Shown here piece after piece: positions 12,040 to 23,400 of a stretch of DNA of 64,000 nucleotides; position 1 is the stretch's first letter; each line of letters starts with the position of its first letter. This stretch comes from Mantis religiosa. Its lineage: Eukaryota; Arthropoda; Insecta; Mantodea; Mantidae. The notes below the pieces were generated by a model. The model ran no database searches, had not been told where the DNA came from, and was given only the letters and a program-made list of their open reading frames with translations. Made by a program: the position numbers and the translations under genes. The stretch spans positions 63,714,934-63,778,933 of the forward strand of contig CM060947.1 in assembly GCA_030765055.1 (NCBI GenBank). Direction: 5' to 3'.

Positions 12040-12680
12040 CGTGTTTCGAAGTGATACCAAACGAATATATAGAAGTAGTTGCTCAGATTCTATGTGACGC
12101 ATATAGATAGCTTTTACAGATTATAGAACCGCACAAAAATTGCTCCAGAATCAGTGACAGGACAGGAACAACCTCACGTGTCTCACACTATCGAAGTTCG
12201 CAGACAGATGACACACCGTGTCGCATACTGTAGTTGTTTGTAATCATACCGACATACTCCACGGTAGCTTGCTACCATTAAGATTTTTTGCTTCTGCAAC
12301 CGCAATAAATAGGCTATTCTTTAGTTATTTGTTTATGGGTATTTAACGTCTTCCAACATTCCGTATTAACAGTTGATGACGGCAAAAAGGCTGGTGGACA
12401 CATGCAACTTAAACCTTTTAGAGGGAAGTTAATGTTAGTGAGATTGACGATGGAAGTATTAAATGATAAAAAGAACAGAGAAAAATATCAAAGAATTGTG
12501 GATAAATTAACGTAAACTAAACGCCTTATGCAATTAGACAAGGATTTTATTTCACTGTGTAATAATACTAAATGAAGCATTTTTAATGGAAAAGGAAGCT
12601 GTTTATTTTACAGTAACTGGTTGAAAGTACTGTACAATTAGGCTCAGAGCAAAATGATCAATCTTGGAACCCCTTTTTTT
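12040..12680. other. Unassigned DNA
   Basis: No coding region or recognised repeat. Confidence 0.3.
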
Positions 12681-12687
12681 TCCTTCT

Positions 12688-13001
12688 TTTTTGTAATTTA
12701 TTCACTCCAGCGTCAGGTCATATCGGACCACGAACCCACCTCAGTAGCGTAGATGGTAGCGTGTCTGCCTCACGTTAAAGAGGTCCTGAGTTCGAATCTC
12801 GGTCAGGGTGAGTTCCCTGGATAAGGTTTCCCGGGGTTTTCCCTTATCCTTCAAGGGGAATGTCAGGTAACTGTAAGCTCCATGGACCCTGGACTCATTT
12901 GAGCCTCACTTCAGCCCGTCCGATATGACTTAACGTTGGAGGACGTAAATTTTAAAAACATCGGACAATGAATGAAATGGATGACATGATGCTCGGCGCC
13001 C
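12688..13001 (-). mobile_element. SINE family A split by a younger SINE
   Basis: 12688-12734 ('gcgtcaggtcatatcggacc') and 12959-13001 ('catcggacaatgaatgaaat' to 'gatgctc') are two pieces of one minus-strand family A copy. Between them sits a plus-strand family A copy. TCGGAC appears at both edges and may be part of the target-site duplication. Confidence 0.65.
12735..12952 (+). mobile_element. tRNA-derived SINE, family A (nested)
   Basis: Full-length plus-strand copy: box A region GTAGCGTAGATGGTAGCGTG, box B GAGTTCGAATCTC, the palindromic 'ggataagg...cccttatcc' body and the conserved 3' end CTTAACGTTGGAGGACGTA. Inserted into an older minus-strand copy of the same family. Confidence 0.9.
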
Positions 13002-13004
13002 ATA

Positions 13005-14030
13005 GAGAATCTTGGAATGTTCGAGTCAGTCATTATCGACTTTTACACAAATAACTGTCCTTTGCCCCATTACCTGAATGCGAGGCTAGGGTCACTGATA
13101 CAAGAGCAAGGAGCGACGCTTTTGTTTTCGTGGCCAATGCATCCCAATAACAGCTTTTGAAGTTTACATACCAGGGATTCCTGTGCTGCCTAATCACAAA
13201 ATGATATAATATTTAATGCTACATAAAATTATAACTAAGAGAATTTCGAAGCTGCGACACCGAAATATATATAAATTTCAACAATCATGAATAATTGTTT
13301 TGCTAAGGTATGAGAGAGGCAGTCAGAGAGACAGATAGAGGGTAATTGTTTTTATGACAAGTGGACAAGCTTTAAAAGCAGCGAGGTGAACTACTTAGAG
13401 TGAAAACGTTTAATAAAAATGGCTGTTTCTTTCGTGGTTTGCTTTTGCGTTGACGTAACTAATGAAATAAACTAAGCATACAGCCGGAAATTTAATAATT
13501 TCCAAGCAACATGAAAATGCGCTATTTATTTGACTTCCGAGAAATAAAATAAACATAAATTTGCCCTGCAGATGGAGTTAAAATATCCCAGTCACATTCG
13601 TAGCATGAGCAAAGTTCTTCCCCCCCCCCCCCCCCCGAAGTCTGCTATTTCAACCTCTGTACATTCCTACTGGAATGATAATTTAACGTGTCTCAGTGTT
13701 TTGTTTATTTCACCGCACGAATGGGCATGAACTTTATTAACTCCCAGAAATGTTGATATAGTTATTGCCTATTAATCGTATTTGATGGAAATATTTACTT
13801 GTGACCTAGATCATTCTTACCTTTTATTTGTAAATATTCACTTAGTGTTGAATTCATGCAATACTTACGTATGAGCTACTTCGTATATCTCATATATACT
13901 AGGACTACATTTTACCCAAAGATGCATTTACGAGATTGCACTGGACATAAAATTTTTTAAACATACGTGTGCTCTTCTGTTAACCGCACAATTGAAAAAC
14001 AAATGGTTGGTTAAATATCAACTATGGAAT
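13005..14030. other. Unassigned DNA with poly(C)
   Basis: No gene. A run of 16 C at about 13621-13636 is the only marked feature. Confidence 0.35.
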
Positions 14031-14033
14031 ATA

Positions 14034-15329
14034 CGAGGATGGGTCAAAAAGTAATGCCTCCTATTTTTTCTTAAATAAATAAGTTATGTGAAAACTTTGA
14101 ATTTGGCGCAATTCCTCAAACCTTCTTCTCCAATCCCCTGCATTAGTAACTTCCTAAGTCAACAGATGGCAGCACTGTATCCTCTTGCAAAATGGCTGAC
14201 ATCGTCATTCGTATTAGATAGCGTTCTGTGATTGAATTTTTGACTGCGGAAGGTGAAACGCAAATTCGCATTCACGAAAGGCTAGAAAATGTGTATGGTG
14301 ATGCAACGGTGGATGTCAGCACTGTTAGACGATGGGTTTGTCGCTGTAACGAAGCTGAAGGACAAACAGCATTGGCAGATGAAAAGAGAAGCGGCAGGCC
14401 GGAGACTGCAGTGACTCCATGAAACATTCAGCAAGTCGATGACATCATTCGTGGTGATCGCCGCCTAACAAGAAGTGAATTGTGTCGCAATACCTCCCTC
14501 AGTAAAGGCAGTGTGATGACGATTATTCAACAACTGGGTTACTGAAAAGTTTGTTGATATTGGGTACCAAGAATGTTAACCACCCAAAACAAAGAAACAA
14601 GGAAAACTATAGCCTCCGAACACTTGCAGCGCTTCAATTTGGAGGGAGAGGAGTTTCTGGAAAATAATTGTTACTCGAGACAAACGTGGGTTCATGTTTT
14701 TGATCCTGAATCAAAGAGGAAGTCAATGGACTGGCATCACCGACACCGAAGAAAAAAATTCAAGGCTCAGGAAAGTTATGGCGACAGCGTTTTGGGATGC
14801 AGACGGTGTGCTTATGATTGATTTTTTGGAGCAGGGATGCACAATAAATTTTGTCCAATACGTCAGAATTCTCAAAAAGCTGAAAGCACGTCTTCGCCCA
14901 GTTTGCCCAATAAAAACTATGGCGGATGTTATTGCATGACAATGCATGACGTCACACCAGCCGTTACACCACTGCAGAAATTGAGAAATTGGGATGGCAA
15001 GTCCTAGTAGCCCTGACCTGGCACCACCAGACTTCCACCTGTTCGGGCCACTAAAGGAAGCTCGTCGTGGAAGCCATTTTGAAGATGAGAAGGCTGTGAA
15101 AACGTCCGTGCGTCAATGGCTTAGGAAGCAAGACCGTGTGTTTTACCACACTGGAATACATGCCCTAGTTAAAAGGTGGACCAAAACTGTGGAAAAGGAC
15201 GGAGATTAAATTGAATAGTGAGAAATTAATCGTTAATGTTGTAGTTTTCAAGCTATGTAAATTGGATTGAATTCTCCTGGCAATTAAAAGAGAAAAAAAG
15301 TAGGAGGCATTACTTTTTACCCACCCTCG
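14034..15329 (+). pseudogene. Dead mariner transposon, ~1.3 kb
   Basis: Terminal inverted repeats of about 30 bp: CGAGGATGGGTCAAAAAGTA at the left and, read inwards from the right, CGAGGGTGGGTAAAAAGTAA, both leading into ATGCCTCCTA. TA precedes the left end; the right flank is TG, so the TA duplication is not intact. The 1.3 kb length is the mariner norm. Transposase pieces in order: helix-turn-helix region at 14228-14422 (VSTVRRWV, KRSGRPETAV), ETWVH-like region near 14680 (first acidic residue lost), and SPDLAPPDFHLF near 15005, the mariner signature with the third acidic residue. The HDNAR box near 14935 is destroyed, and stops and frameshifts break the frame. Confidence 0.9.
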
Positions 15330-15334
15330 TGCGA

Positions 15335-16780
15335 ATGCTTCCAACGAATGCTGCACAAAATTTTCAAGAAGGTTCCCTATTTTTCGTTTTCGTTGCGTAT
15401 CATATAGATTCTGGTACAACTGCTTTTAGCACTTAACATTGCACACAAAATAGGTTATAAAATTGTTGAAATGTTTTTCTTACATTAGAGAAGCGAGAGT
15501 AGGTAAATTAGCCGTAAAGCTGAATTTTAATGGAAGAGATACAAACATAACTTAATGTTTCTGTTTTTAGCTTTAATTTTATCATACGAACCAAAGAGAT
15601 AATTGACCTTACGCTCTTCAGCTCGGTAGGTACCACATTAGAGTAGCTTTTAATGCCCTGCGTCTATTTTCATTTTGATCCTCTTACAAATTTAAAAGCT
15701 TTTATTCTGTAGTTGACGAAAATGATGTTAATGTTTGCTTTCTTGTCTTTTCCTTTCACTGCATCTACAACTTCATGCACATTGTAGTTTTATTTAAATT
15801 ATTAATTGTTTTATAAAATAACCAAATAAACAGTTGAAAGAGGATCACTATTTGCATTGTAAACCAGATATATCTCCGCTGACATAAAATAAATAAGCTG
15901 AAAATACAAATGTTCAATACATTAAATGCTTAAAGTGCTAATTTGCAACATATAATATTAAAGACATAGAAGAATTCTGAATTCTCTTATTTGCACTTAA
16001 ACCATTGACATATTATGTTAGTTTCTACAAATAAACTACAAAGTTCAATATTTATTTCATCATCAAACCAAGATTAGTGTATGAAACAAGCGGTAGCTTG
16101 TACAATTATACCCAAATAACAATATATGGACATGCTACACAAAAAGTATCATGAAATTAGACATAAAGCTTTCCTGTAGACAAATATGTTCAAAGATCTT
16201 TTCGGAAAACAAGCCGGGTGTAAAGACAATGAAATCGAAATTTCGGGAGCGTATATCGCTCCAATTATCAGGATATTTTAATAATTATTGTAACTGGGAC
16301 ATAACTTTAATAAATTTTATTACTGTCAGTTACTGGAAGCGGAGAGTTAAGGACGCTTTTGGTCATTTCCTCTGAGAGATGAGCACGCTTAATCGTGATG
16401 ATGGATTTTAGTTCAGTTCCTCTTGGAAACCGGCCTTAAAATGGAAATCCGTCGGCTTAAGAAGCAAATATGTATACAGCTTGGTCATCAAGTTAAGCAG
16501 TTACGTTTCTTTGACCTAATTAATTTTCTATACTCACGCCATCTCCTGAGCTGGCATTTAATTTACTGAAAACAGTCTTTTGTTCAGTGATGGGAGGATT
16601 ACTAGTGTTTTGTCTTTGTTTATATTTGTGTTATATCCAGTTATACATTTTGTGGTTATACACATTTCTTAAAGTATTCCGATGATGGGAGAGATGTACG
16701 CTCCCAAAACGTCGATTTATAATCGTCTTTTCACCCAGCTTCTTTCCCGAGAAGATCTTGAAAAAATGTATAATGTCTGT
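15335..16780. other. AT-rich unassigned DNA
   Basis: No coding region or known repeat seen on either strand. Confidence 0.3.
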
Positions 16781-17245
16781 ATTGCCGCGAAGCCGTTATC
16801 TACGATAGCGCGCCTAGTGTACACAAAGAGCCGGCAGATAACGATAGCGCCGATAAATAACAGACGGATAGAGTTTCACGCAGGTAAAGGACTTGCCGGC
16901 GTAGATTAAGTTACGCTTCTGAAAGGTGATGTAATATTTGGGTTCTTTATTATTCCGGAAATATCTAGAATTTATGATTGAGATATATAAGAGATTGTGA
17001 CATCAGCGGACAGTTGTAAAACGAGAGTGAGTCGCGAGAGGTAAGCAGAGAACAGCTGAGAGTGTTGTTGGAAGGAGAGCTGATGTAAACTGAACGCTGT
17101 TTGTAATTGTCATCGACCTTGGAAGATTGTGTTGTAAATGTGATGTAATGTTGTGAGAATTGAACAGTGTATTTCTACGGAAATAAAGAACATTTAGAAT
17201 TTCGGGAAACTGGACTTTTAATTCTACGAACCCACAAAGTCACAG
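16780..17245 (+). repeat. Possible LTR-like repeat
   Basis: The GC content rises here. GATATATAAGAG near 16981 looks like a TATA box and AATAAA near 17182 a polyadenylation signal, with a purine-rich transcript-leader-like stretch between (17010-17090). GATAACGATAGCGC and ATCTACGATAGCGC form a short repeat at 16799-16850. Termini and target duplication were not found, so this stays tentative. Confidence 0.3.
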
Positions 17246-17751
17246 TATTTTAAAATGTTTACGATGATATCACAACTTTAACTACAAATATTAAATATGC
17301 TTTTGATTTTTTTTAATTTGCTTTTGATCTAAGAAATTTTAAAGTTTTGGGTGCCTTTTGAGTCTAAAAATCAAAAAACAAATGAGAGGTCCATATGTGT
17401 GTGGACATGTATTCGTAGACGAAAAGCATACCTCAAAAACTTAAGGTCGGTTAAAACCGAAATTTTTATTTAAATTCAAATACCTTTGAGGATGCTGCAT
17501 CAATATTTTCAAAAAATCCCTTATCCCAGCCTACACTTCACATAAAATTTGTCGAATGTCTTTATTTCCTCAAAGCTGTATCTAACATTTTGATTAAATT
17601 ATCAAAGTTATCAATATACGTGAGAAATTAAATATGTTTCTTGAGTTTTCTGTGAATGTTTTCAGAAATCCTCTTTATTCTGTGTGACTTCTGTAAAATT
17701 TGTAAACCTAAAAGATATACAACCCTCACTTTACAAAAACCGAAGAGAGTT

Positions 17752-17902
17752 AGCTGTATAAGGTTTTTTCCGGGTTTTTCCCTTATCCTGAAAGACGAAT
17801 GTCGGTTAGTTCTAAGCTCTATGGACTATGGAGACATTTGAGCATCATTTCACAAATTTCTTTCACCATCCGATATGACTTAACCTTGGAGGACGTAAAA
17901 CC
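17752..17902 (+). mobile_element. SINE family A, 5' truncated
   Basis: Lacks the tRNA head and begins within the 'ataaggttttttccgggttt' segment. It then follows the family consensus to CTTAACCTTGGAGGACGTAA. 5' truncation is usual for LINE-mobilised SINEs. Confidence 0.85.
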
Positions 17903-18132
17903 TAAGATTGTGTCAAAACATGCAATTTATTATATTATGTGTATGCCCGTGTGTAGAGAGAGCTATTTCGGTAATATTCCTTCCTATTTATCTGACAAAT
18001 CAATTGAATACTTTTCTCAAATATGAAGTCGCATTAATTTATTTTACTGCTTAGTCATGAAAAGAGAACTGAATTTAAAAGTCATACATAGCAACCAGTT
18101 TAAAAGAACTGACTATCGCAGAAAACCTGCTA

Positions 18133-18832
18133 CACAAGGGTCGTGCTGAAAGTAAGTTTTGTTTCAATTTATCTCCGCTGCAGCGTTGCGACCGCAGTTC
18201 CGCACATGCGCGGTAGACGTTGTGTATCAAGGAGAAGAAACATGCGTCATTGTGAGATCGCTCTCAGTCACATACGCTTTGTTGTGCCTGTTTACAATGT
18301 CGGTGTTGATTGAAAATCCCGCCGCATGTGAAATCAGATCTGTGATTCGTTTTCTGAATGGTAGGAAAGTGAAACCATTTGAAATTTATCGGCAAATTTG
18401 CGATGTCAAAAGGTGTTGTATTTCTTCACGACAACGCACGACCACACACTGCAGATGCAAAAAAAAAAAAAGCATCCTACAGGGATTTGGATGGGACGTG
18501 TTTCATTACCCCCGTACAGTCCTGACCTCGCTCCTAGCGACTTTGATCTCTTTTTGCATCTCAAATCTTTCCTTGGTGGTAAACACTTCAACAGTGACGA
18601 AGAGCTGAAAGAAAATGTTTCCAAGTGGTTGAAGACACAGGTGGCAAACTTCTATGAAGAAGGTATACAAAAACTTGTGCATCGCTATGACAAATGCCTG
18701 CAAAATTTCGGTAGTTATGTGGAAAAGTAGTTTAAGAGCTGTAGAATTTTGTGCAATAAATAATTTTTCTGTATCTGTACGCAATTTAATTTTATTACCA
18801 AACAGAACTTACTTTCTGGACGTACCTCGTGT
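18133..18832 (+). pseudogene. Internally deleted mariner transposon
   Basis: Diverged terminal inverted repeats: left CACAAGGGTCGTGCTGAAAG and, read inwards from the right, CACGAGGTACGTCCAGAAAG, both followed by TAAGTT(T/C)TGTTT. The 700 bp length is about half a mariner. The transposase start is at 18299 (MSVLIENPAACEIRSVIRFL, a SETMAR-like N terminus) and after about 38 codons jumps into the LHDNAR region near 18420, so the middle of the gene is deleted. The C-terminal part with SPDLAPSDFDLF (near 18520) runs in another frame to a stop at 18730. An A12 run near 18460 marks one frame break. TA precedes the left end only. Confidence 0.85.
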
Positions 18833-19146
18833 TTTCTTATTCCCCTTAAACCTTCAGGAAAATAACAATACAAATATTTTATGCAATTAGTATGAAGTAG
18901 ATTTATACATAGAAATAGGCGTTTTAAGAATATTTTGTAAGAGTAAAGAAAGTTATGAGACTGCAGCACATCAGATGTTTATAAGTGAAAAGGGATATAT
19001 AAATTTGTAATGTTTTATGTGCAAATTAGCAATTTCCGAAATAGAGATATGAAATATTAGTTATATACAAAATAATTGCCTGTGCAGATCCTAAAACTCA
19101 TTATTATCAACATTTATTATGATTAAAAGAAAATATTTATATTGAA

Positions 19147-19420
19147 GAGTAGAGTCAGACTGAAAAATTCAATGCCATAGTCGGGATTTGAACCACGGAT
19201 CTCCCGGTTCCCGTCAGGTTGATCTTAATCATAGAACTACCATGGCAACATGCCAGTAGGAGTCTAGCTCAATGCTTAAAAGCAGTCTGAGGAAATCCGG
19301 GAGATTCGTGTTTCAAATCTCGGCTATGGCATTGCAGTTTTCGGTCTGATTGTACCTTTACAAACCTTGGTCTACAAGGCCAATGCTAAGGAACAATTAG
19401 TTTCCAAAAATATGTTTTCA
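19147..19420. mobile_element. Fold-back SINE, family D
   Basis: The left part (19150-19200) is the reverse complement of the family D SINE head plus 'agtcagactgaaaaattcaa'. The right part (19290-19355) is the same segment in plus orientation ('tttcaaatctcggctatggc'). The two arms face each other across about 90 bp. A forward tail follows (GGTCTACAAGGCCAATGCTA), matching 30655-30700. See 40570-40700 for a tighter version. Confidence 0.7.
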
Positions 19421-19429
19421 ATGAATAAC

Positions 19430-20480
19430 TTGTGGAATATCTATTGAAAATAAGCTATGCTGGTTAAAGAGAGTCATTTGAGAGATCCAACTTCATTCTT
19501 TTTTAATTTTTGGAAGTCTATAATAGGCATAATTGTGGTACTGTTGGAAAGGCATTAACATAGTTTTTTTGGGAGATGGGGAGTTAATAAGAACCTAAAC
19601 AGATTCTATATTAATTTATACCATAGTTTAAATTTCCAAAATGCCACCGATCCAAAGACTGTTACACGGTAGGTTTCTGTCGGGTCAACTACTCACAGCA
19701 TGGAGTAGAAACACTGTTGCTATGTATCTCGTGTCAAGCCAAGCGAGGATGTGATAATGGCTATTACAAATCTTGGTGGCTCAGGGCGATTATTGCTCTG
19801 TTGGCATAACGTAGGTTCTTCCACCTTACACAGTTCGAAACCGCACCTCTAGGTTTTTTTCTTTCTTTCTCTAACTGCATCTAGAAATGTTTCTGATATC
19901 TGCTATTCGAACAATGGTTGCAATATTGCAAACTTAAATACAGTATGTATGAAAATAAATTGTAGGATATATTACAAGGGTTAATGATACATACTACATG
20001 ACACAGCATTATATTCGCTCATTATCTTGTATACAAATGTGTGAAATATCAGTAACCTGGCCTACAGTAAGTGAGGACACACAAATAGAACGCCTGGGAG
20101 CTTCGTGTCTGATACGAAAGGTTAGCCAATTAATTATTATACACGCAAATGTAAAGTTACATTGTAAGCTCCATTTTGCATTTGGGATTTTGATTCTCGC
20201 TTCCTTCTCCTTGTCATAGTATTCAATCATGTTATATATGGTTTCTCACGCTTGCCGAGGTATGACACGTTGCTGTCCAGAGAGCGTAATTACACCTGAA
20301 CTGAATGTGCATATACTGTCTGTCAATGGATGTGCGATAGCCTCACGTAAACAAGTCCATTGTTACACATTCCTTCCGATACGCTTCCAAGCTGTATCAC
20401 GTGATATTCGTTTGTTCATAAATTCACGTCCCGAAACTCTTTGTTTACGCGTTAGTGCCTTCGAAACGGGAAGGGAGGAT
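19430..20480. other. Unassigned DNA with tRNA-like patch
   Basis: 19770-19855 has a tRNA-like arrangement (GGTGGCTCAGGGCGATTATT, then CAGTTCGAAACCGCACCTC as box B) and may be a SINE head. Nothing else recognised. Confidence 0.35.
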
Positions 20481-20482
20481 GA

Positions 20483-21670
20483 CTAATGTCTGTTTCATAT
20501 AACCTTGCCCCGTTGACATGTATCACAAAAATAAACTGCGCTTGCTACTACCTTCACCATCATCCTAATTGGCTAATGCTTTTGCGACATAGGCCATAGG
20601 CGGTGTCCTCCCGTCACACTTAAACCTGCAGTAAACGTCATAATAATTGCCAGGAAGATAGATAAAATAATACAAATAAGAATATGAAGGCATGCAAAAA
20701 TAATGAATTTTAAAATGAAACTGAGCAAGTTGAAACTGAATGAATGAGTAATGAAACTGAAATAAGTATGTAATGAAAGGCCTTCGGCCTTTTCCACTGA
20801 GATTTTTTAAAATCAGAACACATACCTTGCAAAAATGCTTGTCTTTCAGGCTTAAAAGTCGTGTCACGCCATACTTGTCGTATGTCCTTCATTCACCCAA
20901 GTCTCGTGAAGGTAGTACATTTTGCGATTTGTATCCCGGTACAATCTAATTGTCCTTAAATAACGTCTTCGCCACACAGCAATATCGCCCCTGGAGTGTT
21001 AAGTTTTCCTGTTGTCTCAATTTCATGTCGCGATATTCCGACGCATCTAACACACCTGTAAGTTCATGACACAGCTGTTCGACTTCTCTCACTGACAAAG
21101 ACGGATTCTTCCCTGTGAGTGCATTAAACACATGCACCACAATTCTTTTTTCGTCGCTTTGTAAAGGTTTATATTTGCGATGATTCAGCGAAAAACTGGC
21201 GGTAGACTCTGCCATTATACGTATAATAAGTACACGCGCAATAAATGATCAATAAAATAATTTAGCTCTCGCACTCGGCACAACGCACCTTCGATTGGCG
21301 AAAATATGACAAATCCAGTTCAAAACAAGGTCAGTGATAAGTCATATAAACAAATATGTCATCACTACCGCTAAATCAGGTGCTATCGTGCCATGTGCTT
21401 GAGAGCAAAGGAACCTCCTCTTTACTTCGTTTAAGAATTAATATGCATTTCAGATAAATCAACTCTGTTGCGTAATATATTTAATTAAAAAAGTTACGAA
21501 AATATAAATTTGACAATTCTCTTCCAACATATAAAGAAATATCACCATGTTAAATAACGAACTAATTTTTACCGCACAACAGTCTATTCTACAACAGCAG
21601 CCAATGAGAGGTGCTGAGGTCACGTGGCCGTTAAGAGATACGGGGCAAGCTTATGTGAAACAAGGATTAG
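20483..21670 (-). mobile_element. TIR DNA element T1, copy 1
   Basis: The same ~1.15 kb element occurs at 45609-46748. Its ends are inverted: left CTAATGTCTGTTTCATATAA and, read inwards from the right, CTAATCCTTGTTTCACATAA, both continuing to CTTGCCCCG. It is therefore a DNA transposon, probably non-autonomous. On the minus strand it carries an 89-codon frame (20946-21215) starting MAESTASFSLNHRKYKPLQS, which reads like the first exon of a protein, and a further frame beginning KDIRQVWRDTTFKPERQAFL near 20890. I cannot place the superfamily; no DDE motif is visible. No clear target duplication was found. Confidence 0.75.
20946..21215 (-). CDS. Hypothetical N-terminal exon in TIR element T1
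   Basis: An 89-codon open frame with an ATG at 21215 lies about 450 bp inside the right end of the element. The protein is hydrophilic with a middle segment KNPSLSVREVEQLCHELTGV that looks helical and could be a DNA-binding N-terminal module, but I recognise no family. The frame is intact here and disrupted in the second copy (46166-46423 holds part of it in shifted frames). That suggests this copy is younger or less decayed. It may be the first exon of the transposase of the autonomous parent. Function unknown. Confidence 0.4.
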   Translation of the reverse strand: MAESTASFSLNHRKYKPLQSDEKRIVVHVFNALTGKNPSLSVREVEQLCHELTGVLDASEYRDMKLRQQENLTLQGRYCCVAKTLFKDN

Positions 21671-21679
21671 AGCAACAAT

Positions 21680-22380
21680 TCTAGATATCACGATAAGAAG
21701 TATATATACTGGCTGCTGTTTGCCAGTGAGTATGAGCTCTGACATGATGCACAATAGTCTCTTCTCACACCAGCGTTAAACAGTAGTGTTTACGCTATTA
21801 CATTGTTTAATACTATGATAATTTGCGGTATTCATCTGTGTGGCTGTCGTCAAGTGGGAATGAGCAACGATGCCTAGTACATAAGTGCAGAGTTCATCTG
21901 AATGCTTCTAATCTATGAGGAGGTAAAAAAAAAAAAATGAAAGAGAAGCTGTTGGGCTTTTATCAACAAGCTTACACCAACAGGCATCACCCAGCCCACA
22001 GAGTATTGCTAAGATTGGAGAGCCATTTATGTGAAACACACATAGTCATAGGCGATGCTCAAACCACAGAAATTTGGCTTTAGATAGTTAATTATCTATT
22101 CCCTTACATTATTTCAGTTTTCCTTCTTAATTATTTCCTATCTTTTGTAATCTTTATTGTTTATACTGTCTTCTGTATTCCAAAACATCTAATATTCAAA
22201 ATGTCACATGATACTCATTTACTTATAACCAACCCTTGAATCACAATATAATGAAGTATTACAATGCATGTATATTGAAATTAAATCATTCTTTCAACAT
22301 AATGCATAAGCACTATGCGTTTGGGAAATATTGACTTAATTTCAAGGTAATTGTTCCAACATCCATAATTGTTTTCTCTA
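21680..22380. other. AT-rich unassigned DNA
   Basis: No gene recognised. A 12-A run lies near 21926-21938. Confidence 0.3.
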
Positions 22381-23400
22381 AGGTGGGATAGTCTGTGGAA
22401 ATGCCACGTACACCTTCGGTCTACCTAGTAGCACTACCGTTTTCAGTGCAGAGCTCTATGCTATCTACCGGGCCCTGTTGCACGTCCGCCGCCGCAACCT
22501 GGGTGACTGCCTCATTCTGAGTGCTTCTGAAAGTGCCCTACAGAGTTTGCATCAGCTGTACAACTATCATCCGATTGTACAGCGTGTCCAGGATGCCATC
22601 CACGCTGTTAGCACCGCTGGTGATAGCGTTGTTTGTGCTTGGATTCCTGGACACGTTGGCTTGCCTGGAAACGAGCAGGCGGATTTGGCGGAAAGGCAGC
22701 AACCACAGCTCCCGAAATGCGAGCTACTTACGTTATATCTGAAGACTTCAGGCTAGTTATTCGGAGAGAAGTGATGGCACGAGGACTGGTTGACTCTTCG
22801 TTGTAGCAAACTGCGAGAGGTAAAGGACATTCCGACTCCTTGGAGGACCTCCCAGAGTTCTTCGCGAAGAAGTGATTCTGTTCCGGCTACGCATTGGACA
22901 TTGCGCTTTTACGCACGCGTACCTTTTAAAGCGGGTACCACCATCACCACTTTGTGCGTTGTGTAGGAACAGTTTGTCGGTCCGTCATGTGCTGTTGGAG
23001 TGTGCTTCCTTAGGACACCTTGGTGCCACCCTAAACCTACCGGACCGTCTTGCAGTAGTACTGGCTGATGACTCCCAACTCCCAAGCTGTACAAAAGCTT
23101 TTTAAGTTCTTATCACAGATACCCCTCGCACTGCAGATTTAGACTTTAGATATTGGTTGAGGTAGTACTGGCACCACGCACACTCCACTCCTTTATCTAC
23201 CACGCTTCCGTGATGCTCCGTGAGCTGTTCGCTTGAAGCTGTGCGAACTTTTACCCTGATTTTAACTTTCTAGCTCGCTGTTTTACCCCCTGAATTTTAG
23301 AATCATTTTTATTGGTAGGTCCCCCGGCCTTTTGCACCAGCGTTTCTGTGGACGCGGTAATGACCTTGCAGTTGAGCGCCCTCAACACAATTCAACTCAA
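22380..23400 (+). pseudogene. Decayed LINE with RNase H domain
   Basis: The 3' part of a non-LTR retrotransposon. From about 22384 the frame reads through a region with FSAELYAIYRALLH (RNase H acidic residue E), then CLILSASES in place of the usual xxSDSxSAL motif, then VVCAWIPGHVGLPGNEQADL (H and D motif of RNase H). A shifted frame at 22872-23105 gives the C-terminal zinc-knuckle-like region LRIGHCAFTHAYLL ... CALCRNSLSVRHVLLECASL, a hallmark of I/R1/Jockey-related ORF2 tails. Several frameshifts separate these. The rest to about 23400 is likely 3' untranslated region. The RT and endonuclease are missing. Confidence 0.85.

Noticed and set aside
18159..18784. Several overlapping frames on both strands of the short mariner
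   Set aside because: Only the frames with MSVLIENPAACEIR and SPDLAPSDFDLF are transposase-derived. The rest are shadows.
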